Below the pieces are notes generated by a model. It was not told the DNA's origin and made no database searches. It saw only the letters and a program-made list of their open reading frames with translations. From UBA4782 sp034429195 (GTDB taxonomy: Bacteria > Chloroflexota > Anaerolineae > Anaerolineales > Anaerolineaceae): a stretch of DNA of 64,000 nucleotides. Made by a program: the position numbers and the translations under genes. This document shows, piece by piece, positions 8,139 through 15,838 of the stretch; within the stretch, counting starts at the first letter, position 1, and each line of letters opens with the position of its first letter. The stretch spans positions 248,001 to 312,000 of the forward strand of contig DAOUGQ010000016.1 in the NCBI GenBank assembly GCA_034429195.1, written 5' to 3'.

Positions 8139-9857
8139 TCAAGCGATACCTAATGCTTTACGGTAATCATCGACCGTTTTTAGATTATCTTTTACGCCCA
8201 TTTCTTTCCAGAATTTATCATCATATCTGCGGGTGCGTACCAGCATTGGCATTGGCATAGACCACCCTAATATCAACACTTCTTCTTTTGGTTGCAGGCG
8301 TGCCAGCATGCCGCGTAATGAATCTTTTGCTGCCAGACCTGACAACACAGATGCAATATCGCTGTCATCTCCAAGCCAACCAGTGACACGTGTACCCAAT
8401 TGGGACATCACTTCATCGTATATCTGCGAGGGGCGCTGGTCAACGATCAGCAAGGTCACATAGTATTTACGCAGCTCACGGGCAATCGTGGAAAACGTTG
8501 TCTGAGATGCCATTTCTCGATTGAGCAGTTTGTGTGCCTCTTCCAGAACGATCGTCAAGGGGCGGGGTTCAGTAGTCCTTTTAGCACGAAATTCATCCGT
8601 TTGCTTTTCCCAGGCATCGCGGATGCGGCGGGTGATCAGGTTGGTAACGAGCAGGTAATCCAGGTCTGAATCGAAATCACCAAAGGATAGGATGACATGC
8701 TTACCTTTTTGTAAAGAAATAATGATCTCCTGCAAAGTATCTTTCGCTGTACTTTCCACAACATATGAACGATCAAATACTTTTCGCAGTTTATCATGCA
8801 GCCCCTGTGCTGCCATAACATTGACACCAACATTTGAAGCCCATTCATCCACGCTACCCGGTGCTGGGATGGATTTTCCATCTTCGCCCTTGATCCGACC
8901 CTGATTGTTCATGTGTTTGAACTCATGGAACCAGTTTTTCCCAAAGGTTTGCATCAATGCTTCGAGGGTAGTAGGTGTGGTTTCCTTCAGGTTTAGTTCT
9001 TTGGTCAGCAATTCGATATCTTCGGGTAGAATATCCGATTCGGTTATCTCAAGATGGTAATCTGGCGTTTGACCACGGATGGTGGTGCCTTTTCCAAGAC
9101 CTACTACCTGCACCCCAGTACCAAAGCGGGTACGTAGCCCTTTTACTTCTTCCCCGGTGTCTGATGCGGTGTCATCCAACCCGTACTCATTGTGCATGTC
9201 GAAAACTAAAATAGAGGCTTTATCCCGTTTGATCAAGCCAGCCAGAATGATGCGGGTAAGGAATGACTTGCCGGTTCCGGTTGCGCCAAAAATACCTGAA
9301 GAGCGCTGGATCATTTTATCCAGATTGATACATAAGGGATGGTTTTGCTCGCGAGTGTACCCAATGATAAAATTACCTTCATCGTCCGATTTTCCAAAAA
9401 TCTCTTCAATGTCACCCGCATCAGCCATCCTGACCAATGCATGATGCGCAGGGATGGTTTTCACCGAAAGCGGTTTAGGATTCTGATCTAGATGGGATTT
9501 GATCCATTCCGGGTATTCCGGGCTATCAAGCTCCGGACCCATATCCATCATCAGTTGTGGCATTACCTCTGCATTTGTATACAGGGTTTGCCCCACAAGC
9601 AATTTAGCAATATCAGGAGAAAGTCTTCCTTCACTTTGCTCATCCGCAAAACGGGGATCTGTGGCTCCCAATTGCAAATCGGTAACCAATCCATAAAATC
9701 GCCAGGTATTACTATCGATCACCACAAAAGCGCCTTCCTGCACCGCCTGAGGAGAACCTGAAAGACGCACTCGCAGATTTTCTTTAAGCCCACCCCCAAC
9801 CACGTATCCAATCGGTCGGTTATTTTGATCAGGTTCGTTGTTCAGGATGTCGCTCAT
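8139..9857 (-). CDS. herA: HerA-like hexameric DNA-translocase ATPase
   Basis: 572 residues. An N-terminal HAS-barrel (about 12-110) is followed by the HerA/FtsK-type ATPase core: Walker A GIFGATGTGKSFLTR (189-203), SILVFDMHNEYG (about 215-226), and LTIVLEEAHKLLN (about 430-445). HerA with NurA forms a DNA end-resection motor in archaea and some bacteria; here it is last in an operon with nurA, which supports that role. The start overlaps the upstream small gene by 4 bp (ATGA). HerA homologues also take part in antiphage systems with other nucleases, but those partners are absent here. Confidence 0.9.
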   Translation of the reverse strand: MSDILNNEPDQNNRPIGYVVGGGLKENLRVRLSGSPQAVQEGAFVVIDSNTWRFYGLVTDLQLGATDPRFADEQSEGRLSPDIAKLLVGQTLYTNAEVMPQLMMDMGPELDSPEYPEWIKSHLDQNPKPLSVKTIPAHHALVRMADAGDIEEIFGKSDDEGNFIIGYTREQNHPLCINLDKMIQRSSGIFGATGTGKSFLTRIILAGLIKRDKASILVFDMHNEYGLDDTASDTGEEVKGLRTRFGTGVQVVGLGKGTTIRGQTPDYHLEITESDILPEDIELLTKELNLKETTPTTLEALMQTFGKNWFHEFKHMNNQGRIKGEDGKSIPAPGSVDEWASNVGVNVMAAQGLHDKLRKVFDRSYVVESTAKDTLQEIIISLQKGKHVILSFGDFDSDLDYLLVTNLITRRIRDAWEKQTDEFRAKRTTEPRPLTIVLEEAHKLLNREMASQTTFSTIARELRKYYVTLLIVDQRPSQIYDEVMSQLGTRVTGWLGDDSDIASVLSGLAAKDSLRGMLARLQPKEEVLILGWSMPMPMLVRTRRYDDKFWKEMGVKDNLKTVDDYRKALGIA

Positions 9858-10507
9858 TTTAATCCTCCTGGAATCATGGTTTCTATAGATGATAATTGCA
9901 GGTCGGCATCAGCCAATGCTCGTAAGACATCAATCAATACCGGATAATCGTCTCTTAAGGCAGTGATCAGTTCTTTAACCGCCCGGTTGATCCAATCTGT
10001 ATTGTCGCAGGATTGATGGATGGGTGCTGTCTGCTGCAGATGGCTGGCAAGAACCTCTCCCACGGGTATGTCTTTATTGCGTAACAGGTGACGGAAATAT
10101 CCGAAAAGTGGAAGTGCAGTAAATTCATAGATTTCATGCTCGCTGCACAAGAAGATCTTGTCCAGTGTTAGAGGTGGGCGCGGAGGAAGGAGATGGGAAA
10201 TTTTCCCATCTTTTTTATACCCGCAGAACGCAACACTGATCTCGAGAGGCACATTGCGATTATTGCGGTTATCCAGGATCACTTCTTCAGAAACATTTTC
10301 TGCTGTGACTAGCTGGCGTACCAGTCCATCATCCTCTACATGAATATCGGTGATCAACCCATATACGCAAAAACTGGCAATCTCATCTATGGGAATACGT
10401 ACCAGACTACCCAATGCGGGTGCTTCTACCTGTGTGACTTTACAACCCACCACACAACTGCTGGTATTGGCTCTTAATAATCTTCCTATCTGTAAAGTTT
10501 GTGTCAT
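9854..10507 (-). CDS. HAS-barrel-like protein between nurA and herA
   Basis: 217 residues from the ATG at 10507, which has AAAGGGG 5-6 nt upstream; a start at 10528 would overlap nurA and lacks a ribosome site. The N-terminal half (IGRLLRANTSSCVVGCK..., VRIPIDEIASFCVYGLITDI) resembles the N-terminal barrel of HerA, but no Walker motif follows. The C-terminal half looks helical. It is flanked by nurA (18 bp upstream) and herA (4 bp overlap), so it is likely part of the same complex. A decoupled HAS barrel could be an adaptor or cap for the HerA ring; this is inference. Confidence 0.65.
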   Translation of the reverse strand: MTQTLQIGRLLRANTSSCVVGCKVTQVEAPALGSLVRIPIDEIASFCVYGLITDIHVEDDGLVRQLVTAENVSEEVILDNRNNRNVPLEISVAFCGYKKDGKISHLLPPRPPLTLDKIFLCSEHEIYEFTALPLFGYFRHLLRNKDIPVGEVLASHLQQTAPIHQSCDNTDWINRAVKELITALRDDYPVLIDVLRALADADLQLSSIETMIPGGLK

Positions 10508-10524
10508 AAAAACCCCTTTCACCT

Positions 10525-11682
10525 TCAAACCAAATCTTTAAGTGATTGTTTATGCGATTTTATTCCTGGAGTGACGTTATGTTTCAGCAGTTCGATCCCA
10601 ACCATATTATCCAGATAATTTTTGTCTTCATGGGTCAACAGGGCAATTTCGTGGGCGCGGATCAATGCATACGGATATGGAGTATTCGCTAACTGCTGGC
10701 ATTGTGCCAAGAGAGTTCTGTGAAGTATTTCGAGGGAAGCTGAATCTTCCGCCATCCAGGCGGGTATTTCAACCCGTGCCAGCGATGGATGGTTAGCTGT
10801 GCCGACATTAAGATAAAAGAAATGAAGTGCGATTTCATTGGTAAAAAACTTTGATGAAATGGACTGCATTTCTAATACTGCAGATCGGCATCCTGGAGGA
10901 AGGATGGGCTCAAGCAATGATGCATCTGTGATACCCTGCAGCGAATGATTGCGGATATCGTTTTCCGAAGTATTTTCGTCGATCTTTGATATTTCTAACA
11001 ACCGCACAAGCAGGTCTGCCCTGGGACGATCCACATACCCTGCCGTCATGGTCTTCATTTTTGCCAAATCTCTTAATATTTGTAAATACTCCAGGAAGGC
11101 TGGATCTGGCTCTTTTGTATCGGTAGGTTCATGAAACAATTCTATTGGTCCATCAGTCAGGGTGATCACTGGAGGGGTTGCTTCTTCCGCGAGTTCTGCA
11201 AGAAATTGACGCTCCTGCAGATCACGCATCAAAGAAATCATGTCATCGTTGATGAGACCTCCTGATTTGTTGTATAGTTTGTCATGGTAGAGCAGATTTG
11301 TTAAGGTTATTTCTTCCGGAGTTTTCAACTGATTGGGAAAGTATCGAAAAATACCAATATTGATCACTCCAAATAGATGAGCTTCATGCGGATCTGGCAT
11401 AATCTGCGAACCATCTGCTGCCAGGATACACCCTGGCAACTCACCATTTGTTGGGGTAATGACAGCATCTAACGGTTCGTTAACTGGAACTGCACAACGG
11501 AGACGATCAACTTTTCGCAGTGCCAGAGAGACTTTTTCCCTCAACATCTCATTTTGATCGTGGTTCTCTTCCAGTAGATGTTTTGCCACGTCTAATTTTG
11601 TTATGAGGGCTTGCTCATATGCATGGGTACGATCGCCCATCTCTTTGATCTGCGTTCGAATTTGTTGAAAATTAACTGGCAT
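10525..11682 (-). CDS. nurA: NurA-family 5'-3' nuclease
   Basis: 385 residues from the ATG at 11682, preceded by GGAGGT; an upstream in-frame start adds five residues without benefit. The NurA domain is recognisable from ILAADGSQIMPDPHEAH (about 86-102), which carries the conserved metal-binding Asp, from VITLTDGPIELF (about 175-187), and from the C-terminal YPYALIRAHEIALLTHED. NurA is an RNase H-like nuclease driven by HerA. It heads the nurA-HAS-herA operon, which is separated from the upstream lipoprotein gene by a terminator. Confidence 0.85.
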   Translation of the reverse strand: MPVNFQQIRTQIKEMGDRTHAYEQALITKLDVAKHLLEENHDQNEMLREKVSLALRKVDRLRCAVPVNEPLDAVITPTNGELPGCILAADGSQIMPDPHEAHLFGVINIGIFRYFPNQLKTPEEITLTNLLYHDKLYNKSGGLINDDMISLMRDLQERQFLAELAEEATPPVITLTDGPIELFHEPTDTKEPDPAFLEYLQILRDLAKMKTMTAGYVDRPRADLLVRLLEISKIDENTSENDIRNHSLQGITDASLLEPILPPGCRSAVLEMQSISSKFFTNEIALHFFYLNVGTANHPSLARVEIPAWMAEDSASLEILHRTLLAQCQQLANTPYPYALIRAHEIALLTHEDKNYLDNMVGIELLKHNVTPGIKSHKQSLKDLV

Positions 11683-11735
11683 TGACCTCCACCCCATTAA
11701 CAGAACATTTGTTTTGTTATTATTATACTACACAT

Positions 11736-11771
11736 GAAAAAGAAATGCCGTCTGGACTAACCAGGCGGCAT
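11736..11771 (-). terminator. Rho-independent terminator of the 11.8-12.7 kb lipoprotein gene
   Basis: ATGCCG-CTGG arms (11745-11755 and 11761-11771) form a stem with one mismatch and a short ACTA-type loop. On the minus strand it is followed by TTTCTTTTT. It lies 22 bp after the stop of the lipoprotein gene and before nurA. Confidence 0.8.
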
Positions 11772-11792
11772 CAATACTCAAGGGCAATTATT

Positions 11793-12665
11793 CTAAGGTT
11801 CAGAAGTGGTGACCCAGTCAAAATCGATCGTGACAGCTTCTTCTGCATAAGACATGGCACCAATTCCGACATATCCGCTGGAATAGGTATTATCTGTGAT
11901 CACCAGAGGTTGCTTATCAGCACCTTTTGGTTGGACACCGTTAATAAATGGGATGATCTGGTTTCCATAACAAAGAAGACCAAGGGTATTGATATTTGTG
12001 CCATTCTTTAAATCTACACTTGCCAGGTTTGGATACCCGCCTAGCAAATTGACGTAAGGATTCTGTTTCTGTGCTTTTAGTACTGCATCGTAACGATAAA
12101 AGGCAAAACGACCTACTTCATACCCTGCGGTAGAAACCCGCAATTCGTACCAACCTTGATCAGACATACGACAGGCGATTGCAATACCATTGCGACCCGT
12201 TTTAATGGTTTCTGCATTTGCTTCGATGTACACATCTTGATATTCAGCAGATGTGTTATAGGCATATACATATGCTTCGACGCTGCGTGGCAGTTCAAAA
12301 CGGAGTTTTCCTGCGACAGGCGTGACATACGTTGCTTTGGGGTTTCCTGTGACGATAAAGTACTGCCAGTTGCTTAAATTACCGTTAAAGTCATCGGTAA
12401 AGAAAAGTGAAGCTGGCGTCACAGAGGGTGCTATTGTAGGTTCTTCTGTGGGAAAATCAAGGGTAGGTGCTTCGGTGGGCTCTTCAAGAGTTGGTTCCAC
12501 AGTGATAACTTCTTGGGTTACTTCTTCAGTTTCCTCTTCCGTTTCTTCGATTGTGACCTCTTCAGTCTCATCTACATTCTTCGAATCTTTATTTGGTAAA
12601 TTAATAGTACAGGCAAGAGAAACAAGAAATAATATCAGAATTGGGATGATCCATCTCTTTTTCAT
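11793..12665 (-). CDS. Lipoprotein with acidic Thr-rich linker and LamG/jelly-roll-like domain
   Basis: 290 residues. A signal with the lipobox VSLAC (about 15-19) predicts a lipid-anchored exported protein. Residues 30-80 are a low-complexity E/T/V/P linker. From about 88 on, FFTDDFNGNLSNWQYF starts a beta-sandwich domain of the concanavalin/LamG or DUF1080 kind, of which the strands IEANAETIKTGRNGIAIACRM and GYVGIGAMSYAEEAVTIDFDWV are typical. Such domains bind carbohydrate or other ligands; the ligand is unknown. GGAGGAGA precedes the ATG. It has its own promoter and terminator. Confidence 0.75.
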   Translation of the reverse strand: MKKRWIIPILILFLVSLACTINLPNKDSKNVDETEEVTIEETEEETEEVTQEVITVEPTLEEPTEAPTLDFPTEEPTIAPSVTPASLFFTDDFNGNLSNWQYFIVTGNPKATYVTPVAGKLRFELPRSVEAYVYAYNTSAEYQDVYIEANAETIKTGRNGIAIACRMSDQGWYELRVSTAGYEVGRFAFYRYDAVLKAQKQNPYVNLLGGYPNLASVDLKNGTNINTLGLLCYGNQIIPFINGVQPKGADKQPLVITDNTYSSGYVGIGAMSYAEEAVTIDFDWVTTSEP

Positions 12666-12714
12666 AAACTCTCCTCCATTTTGTTAAAATCTTACTTAAA
12701 ATGGCAATGTAGAT

Positions 12715-12743
12715 ACTATACAAATAATTACCCCTCAAGTCAA
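12715..12743 (-). promoter_or_regulatory. Promoter of the LamG-like lipoprotein gene
   Basis: TTGACT (12743-12738), a 17-bp spacer and TATAGT (12720-12715) on the minus strand. The start codon is at 12665 with a strong Shine-Dalgarno, leaving a leader of about 43 nt. The -35 overlaps the adjoining terminator. Confidence 0.75.
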
Positions 12744-12776
12744 GAAAAACCCGCTGACAACAGCGGGTTTTTCTTG
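12741..12776. terminator. Bidirectional rho-independent terminator
   Basis: AACCCGCTG and CAGCGGGTT form a 9-bp stem around ACA, flanked by AAGAAAA on the left and TTTTTCTT on the right, so it can work in both directions. It ends the minus-strand small gene at 12787-13017. Confidence 0.85.
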
Positions 12777-12786
12777 ATGATGAAGG

Positions 12787-13017
12787 TTAATCATTCATTT
12801 GGAATGGGTCGTAGCCAGGATTGATGCCTGACCAAAAACAAGTGACTTTATCCATAGTGCTGCATGCAGTGCCACCAGAACATCGATGTGCACACAGGTG
12901 GATGGGTTGATCAGGCAAAAATTCTTCAGGATATATTTCTTCGACTTCCAGTTTTACTTCGCTGCCGGTATGGTTACAAAAACGAACTTTCAGAGTATTC
13001 CATTGCTTGTAAGCCAT
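12787..13017 (-). CDS. Small Cys-containing hypothetical protein
   Basis: 76 residues, not recognised. It contains six cysteines (one in VRFCNHTG, then a cluster in HLCAHRCSGGTACSTMDKVTCFW) and no signal peptide, suggesting a metal-binding or redox-sensitive fold in the cytoplasm. The start is well supported by GAGGAGATGCG before the ATG, and the gene ends at a strong terminator, so it is very likely real. A dispersed single gene with no functional hint from its neighbours. Confidence 0.65.
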   Translation of the reverse strand: MAYKQWNTLKVRFCNHTGSEVKLEVEEIYPEEFLPDQPIHLCAHRCSGGTACSTMDKVTCFWSGINPGYDPFQMND

Positions 13018-13127
13018 CGCATCTCCTCATAACACTAAAAATTTCTTATTCATAATGTTCAGTCAAAGTTACCAGTGACAACCATTAATACGATTACCAT
13101 ATTTGGAGAAATCCTTATTGAATGATT

Positions 13128-13496
13128 TCATTCAGGTTTTTCAGAATCATCTTCGGGGACGGGCTCACATTTCCCTTCGATGATGTCAGGTGCAGTTGTT
13201 TTCTTTGGGTGCTTGGGTAGCTCCTGACGCAGGTTATTCAAATGCTCCTGAACAATATGCTGTGGGCAAAGTGCGATGAACAGGGTAAAACCTAATCCAA
13301 TTATGGCTGCGTCATCCAATGGTGTAGGGAGGTCAATGGGATTGATTAGATAAACAACGCTGAACACGGGCAATGCTTTTAAAAATAAATTGACACGTTT
13401 ATCCATCATCAACCGCCAGATAAGTTTAATTCTCAATACCAGTTCTGTGATAAAACCACTGGATGGGATGAGGTCACCGGGATTTGAATAGGTCAT
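13128..13496 (-). CDS. DUF1232/YkvA-like small membrane protein
   Basis: 122 residues from the ATG at 13496, preceded by GGAGG; the frame can be extended to a TTG four codons upstream, which would overlap the ribosome site. The segment VNLFLKALPVFSVVYLINPIDLPTPLDDAAIIGLGFTLF carries the YLINPIDL...P..DDA pattern of the YkvA/DUF1232 family, with two membrane segments. The C-terminal tail is polar and acidic. Function of the family is unknown. Confidence 0.75.
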   Translation of the reverse strand: MTYSNPGDLIPSSGFITELVLRIKLIWRLMMDKRVNLFLKALPVFSVVYLINPIDLPTPLDDAAIIGLGFTLFIALCPQHIVQEHLNNLRQELPKHPKKTTAPDIIEGKCEPVPEDDSEKPE

Positions 13497-13532
13497 TTTT
13501 TCCTCCAAACGTGCTTATTACACATACTACCA

Positions 13533-14738
13533 TTAATTATGTGTATTTATTACCTGTTCAAAAAAAGCTTTCAGCTTTTCCTGTGTTGCAACACGGCTTG
13601 CATTTTGCGAGATCTTTTGCAGGTTGATGGCTTTAGCATTCTCCCGCAAATCTCTTGCTTCTAAAGCCATTAAAATAGCATTGGCAATTTCATCCGGTTT
13701 ATATGCATCTACCAGGAATCCATTTACACCGGGAGTAATCCAATCCCGCAGGCTTTCCAGGTCGCCTGCTATGGGAAAACAGCCGCACGACATGGCTTCA
13801 AGCAGTGTGTTGGGTGTGCCATCGTGTGTGCTGATGCTGACGGAAACCTGGCAGACACGAAATAACTGCCAGAGCTCGGATTGCGTCAGATAAGGCAACA
13901 AGTGGACATTCTTTTCAACCTGATATAACCGGGCATACTGTAAAGCTTCTTCTTGTCCTTCCATCGCAGGACAAAGAAAAATAACGTCTGGATTTTGATG
14001 CAAAACTAGTCGGGCTGCCTGGAAGAATTCTCGGGTGTTTATGTATCCGGGTCGCAATCCTCTTGGGTTGATCACAAATTGTCCTTGAGAAGAGACCCAT
14101 CGTGAAATATCTGGTTTATCTTCAGAAAGGAGTATTTCAGCCAGGTCAATGCCACCTGAACCGGGAACAACCAGAGCAGGTTTTTGTTGATCAAATCCCC
14201 ACTGCACTCCCAGCCGAAGGTCTCTATTCGCATCAGCGAGCAGACCCTCAGCCCGTTGCAATGCTTTTCGTGTCCATTGTCGCATACTGACTGAACCTCG
14301 TGTATGTAAAGTGAAGTCATTACCCCAGATGGAGATCACGACAGGAATATGAGAGGGTGTGTAGCTCGCAAGCATCCCTTCAAAGGGGATACGCAACGCA
14401 TGGACAAGATCAGGTTGCCAGGCTTCGATCGTTTCTTGTAATTTCCTCCCTGCTTTAGGTAAAGTTAATGGACCCAGCCAGTACCTGACTACCATAAGAG
14501 GTTTGCGAGCCTTACGAACCAGACTGCTGGATTTTTTCCTTTTTTGACTACTGCCGGCAACTTGAGTTCCTGCCATGCCTGAAAATGCGGTCGGGATCAC
14601 GGTTTGATTTTTGATACCCTGTATGGGAGAACAGGGGAAAGTGGAAATCAGCATCATTTCATGCCCCATGCCAATGACGGTTTTCAGCCATTGGTGGGTG
14701 ATTGGGCTACGTCCGTCTGCTACCAGGAGAATCTTCAT
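13533..14738 (-). CDS. Glycosyltransferase family 4-type protein
   Basis: 401 residues with a GT-B fold. Near the N-terminus the pattern ADGRSPITHQWLKTVIGMGHEMMLIS is typical of GT4 acceptor-side domains. The C-terminal donor half has VSISTHDGTPNTLLEAMSCGCFPIAGDLESLRDWI (about 300-335), matching the E-x7-E region of GT4. It probably adds a sugar to a cell-surface glycan or lipid; donor and acceptor are unknown. It overlaps the upstream glycosyltransferase by 4 bp and ends the sbcDC transcript. Confidence 0.85.
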   Translation of the reverse strand: MKILLVADGRSPITHQWLKTVIGMGHEMMLISTFPCSPIQGIKNQTVIPTAFSGMAGTQVAGSSQKRKKSSSLVRKARKPLMVVRYWLGPLTLPKAGRKLQETIEAWQPDLVHALRIPFEGMLASYTPSHIPVVISIWGNDFTLHTRGSVSMRQWTRKALQRAEGLLADANRDLRLGVQWGFDQQKPALVVPGSGGIDLAEILLSEDKPDISRWVSSQGQFVINPRGLRPGYINTREFFQAARLVLHQNPDVIFLCPAMEGQEEALQYARLYQVEKNVHLLPYLTQSELWQLFRVCQVSVSISTHDGTPNTLLEAMSCGCFPIAGDLESLRDWITPGVNGFLVDAYKPDEIANAILMALEARDLRENAKAINLQKISQNASRVATQEKLKAFFEQVINTHN

Positions 14739-15838
14739 TCTTTTTCTCCCAGTACAAAATGGATCGCCTTCATGAATTGGCTCACCATTACATCTATATT
14801 TATCTCATCATGAACAATTCGAAACGATTCCTTGCCCATTTCTCGTAAACGAGAAGGTTCATTAAGCGCAGCCTCAAGGGCATCCCGCAGGGCAAAGACA
14901 TTCCCTTTCGGGATCAACCAGCCATTCTTCTCTTTCACCAGGTCATGTTGAGTTCCATCCGCTTCAGCAACGATCACAGGTAGAGCATGGGTCATCGCCT
15001 GTTGTATGGCAAGCCCACCGGTACCTGGTAACACAAATAGATCAGCACTCTGAAAAAAGTAGTCCAATTCTTCGCCATATTTGGCACCATGAAATGTGGT
15101 GCGAGGATAAATTTCTTGGGCAAGTTTTTCCAGGTTTTCCCGTTCAGGTCCATCACCGATGATCTCAAGTAATGGTTGTATTGATTTTGTTAGAGCAGCA
15201 CATGCCTGGATCAGCAAGTCGATATTCTTTCGTTCCTGCAACCTGCCAACAAACAGAACTTTTACTGCATTCCCAACATCAATTTCTCGTCTTTCCATGG
15301 GAGGATGTTCAGGCCTGCGTGTAACTGCATTGGGAGCTGTAAACACTGCTTCAGGTGGAAAGTGTAGATCAATGAATTCTTGTTTGCCCTGTTCACTGTA
15401 AGCGATCAGAGCATTGAACTGTTTTAACCAGAGGTACTTCGCTGCACTGGAGAGAATATGACTTGAAGGTGAACCTAATCCCCAACCGATGACAGGGCGC
15501 TTCCGTTTCTTCATCCATCGAATCACACAGGGAAGGTGCAGATAACGAGGATTAGCTTCAACAATTAAAACGTCGGGGTTAAATTCATTCAACCAGCGGA
15601 TAGAATTTCTCTGGAAACACAGGTAATACCTGTCCTTAAACAGATGCAGATTGTTTGCTTTATATTGCTGTGCTATCAAAAGGGTGGCAGTCTGCCCCAG
15701 GCTTTCTTGTGCTCGCGGCTCTCCAGCAAATACTGAAATAAGGATCCCTGGTTGTTCTGCCAGAGTATCAAAAAAGATATTCCGGTAGCCAGGTAGTACC
15801 CGTTGGAGAATTCCAACTCGCAAAGCAGTTTGATTCAT
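14735..15838 (-). CDS. Glycosyltransferase family 4-type protein
   Basis: 367 residues, GT-B fold. The nucleotide-sugar half has KVLFVGRLQERKNIDLLIQA (about 190-210), IIGDGPERENLEKLA, and LFVLPGTGGLAIQQAMTHALPVIVAEADGT (about 270-300). The start overlaps the sbcC stop by 4 bp (ATGA) and the stop overlaps the next glycosyltransferase by 4 bp, so both are translationally coupled to a DNA-repair gene. The linkage may be only architectural. Substrate unknown. Confidence 0.87.
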   Translation of the reverse strand: MNQTALRVGILQRVLPGYRNIFFDTLAEQPGILISVFAGEPRAQESLGQTATLLIAQQYKANNLHLFKDRYYLCFQRNSIRWLNEFNPDVLIVEANPRYLHLPCVIRWMKKRKRPVIGWGLGSPSSHILSSAAKYLWLKQFNALIAYSEQGKQEFIDLHFPPEAVFTAPNAVTRRPEHPPMERREIDVGNAVKVLFVGRLQERKNIDLLIQACAALTKSIQPLLEIIGDGPERENLEKLAQEIYPRTTFHGAKYGEELDYFFQSADLFVLPGTGGLAIQQAMTHALPVIVAEADGTQHDLVKEKNGWLIPKGNVFALRDALEAALNEPSRLREMGKESFRIVHDEINIDVMVSQFMKAIHFVLGEKE

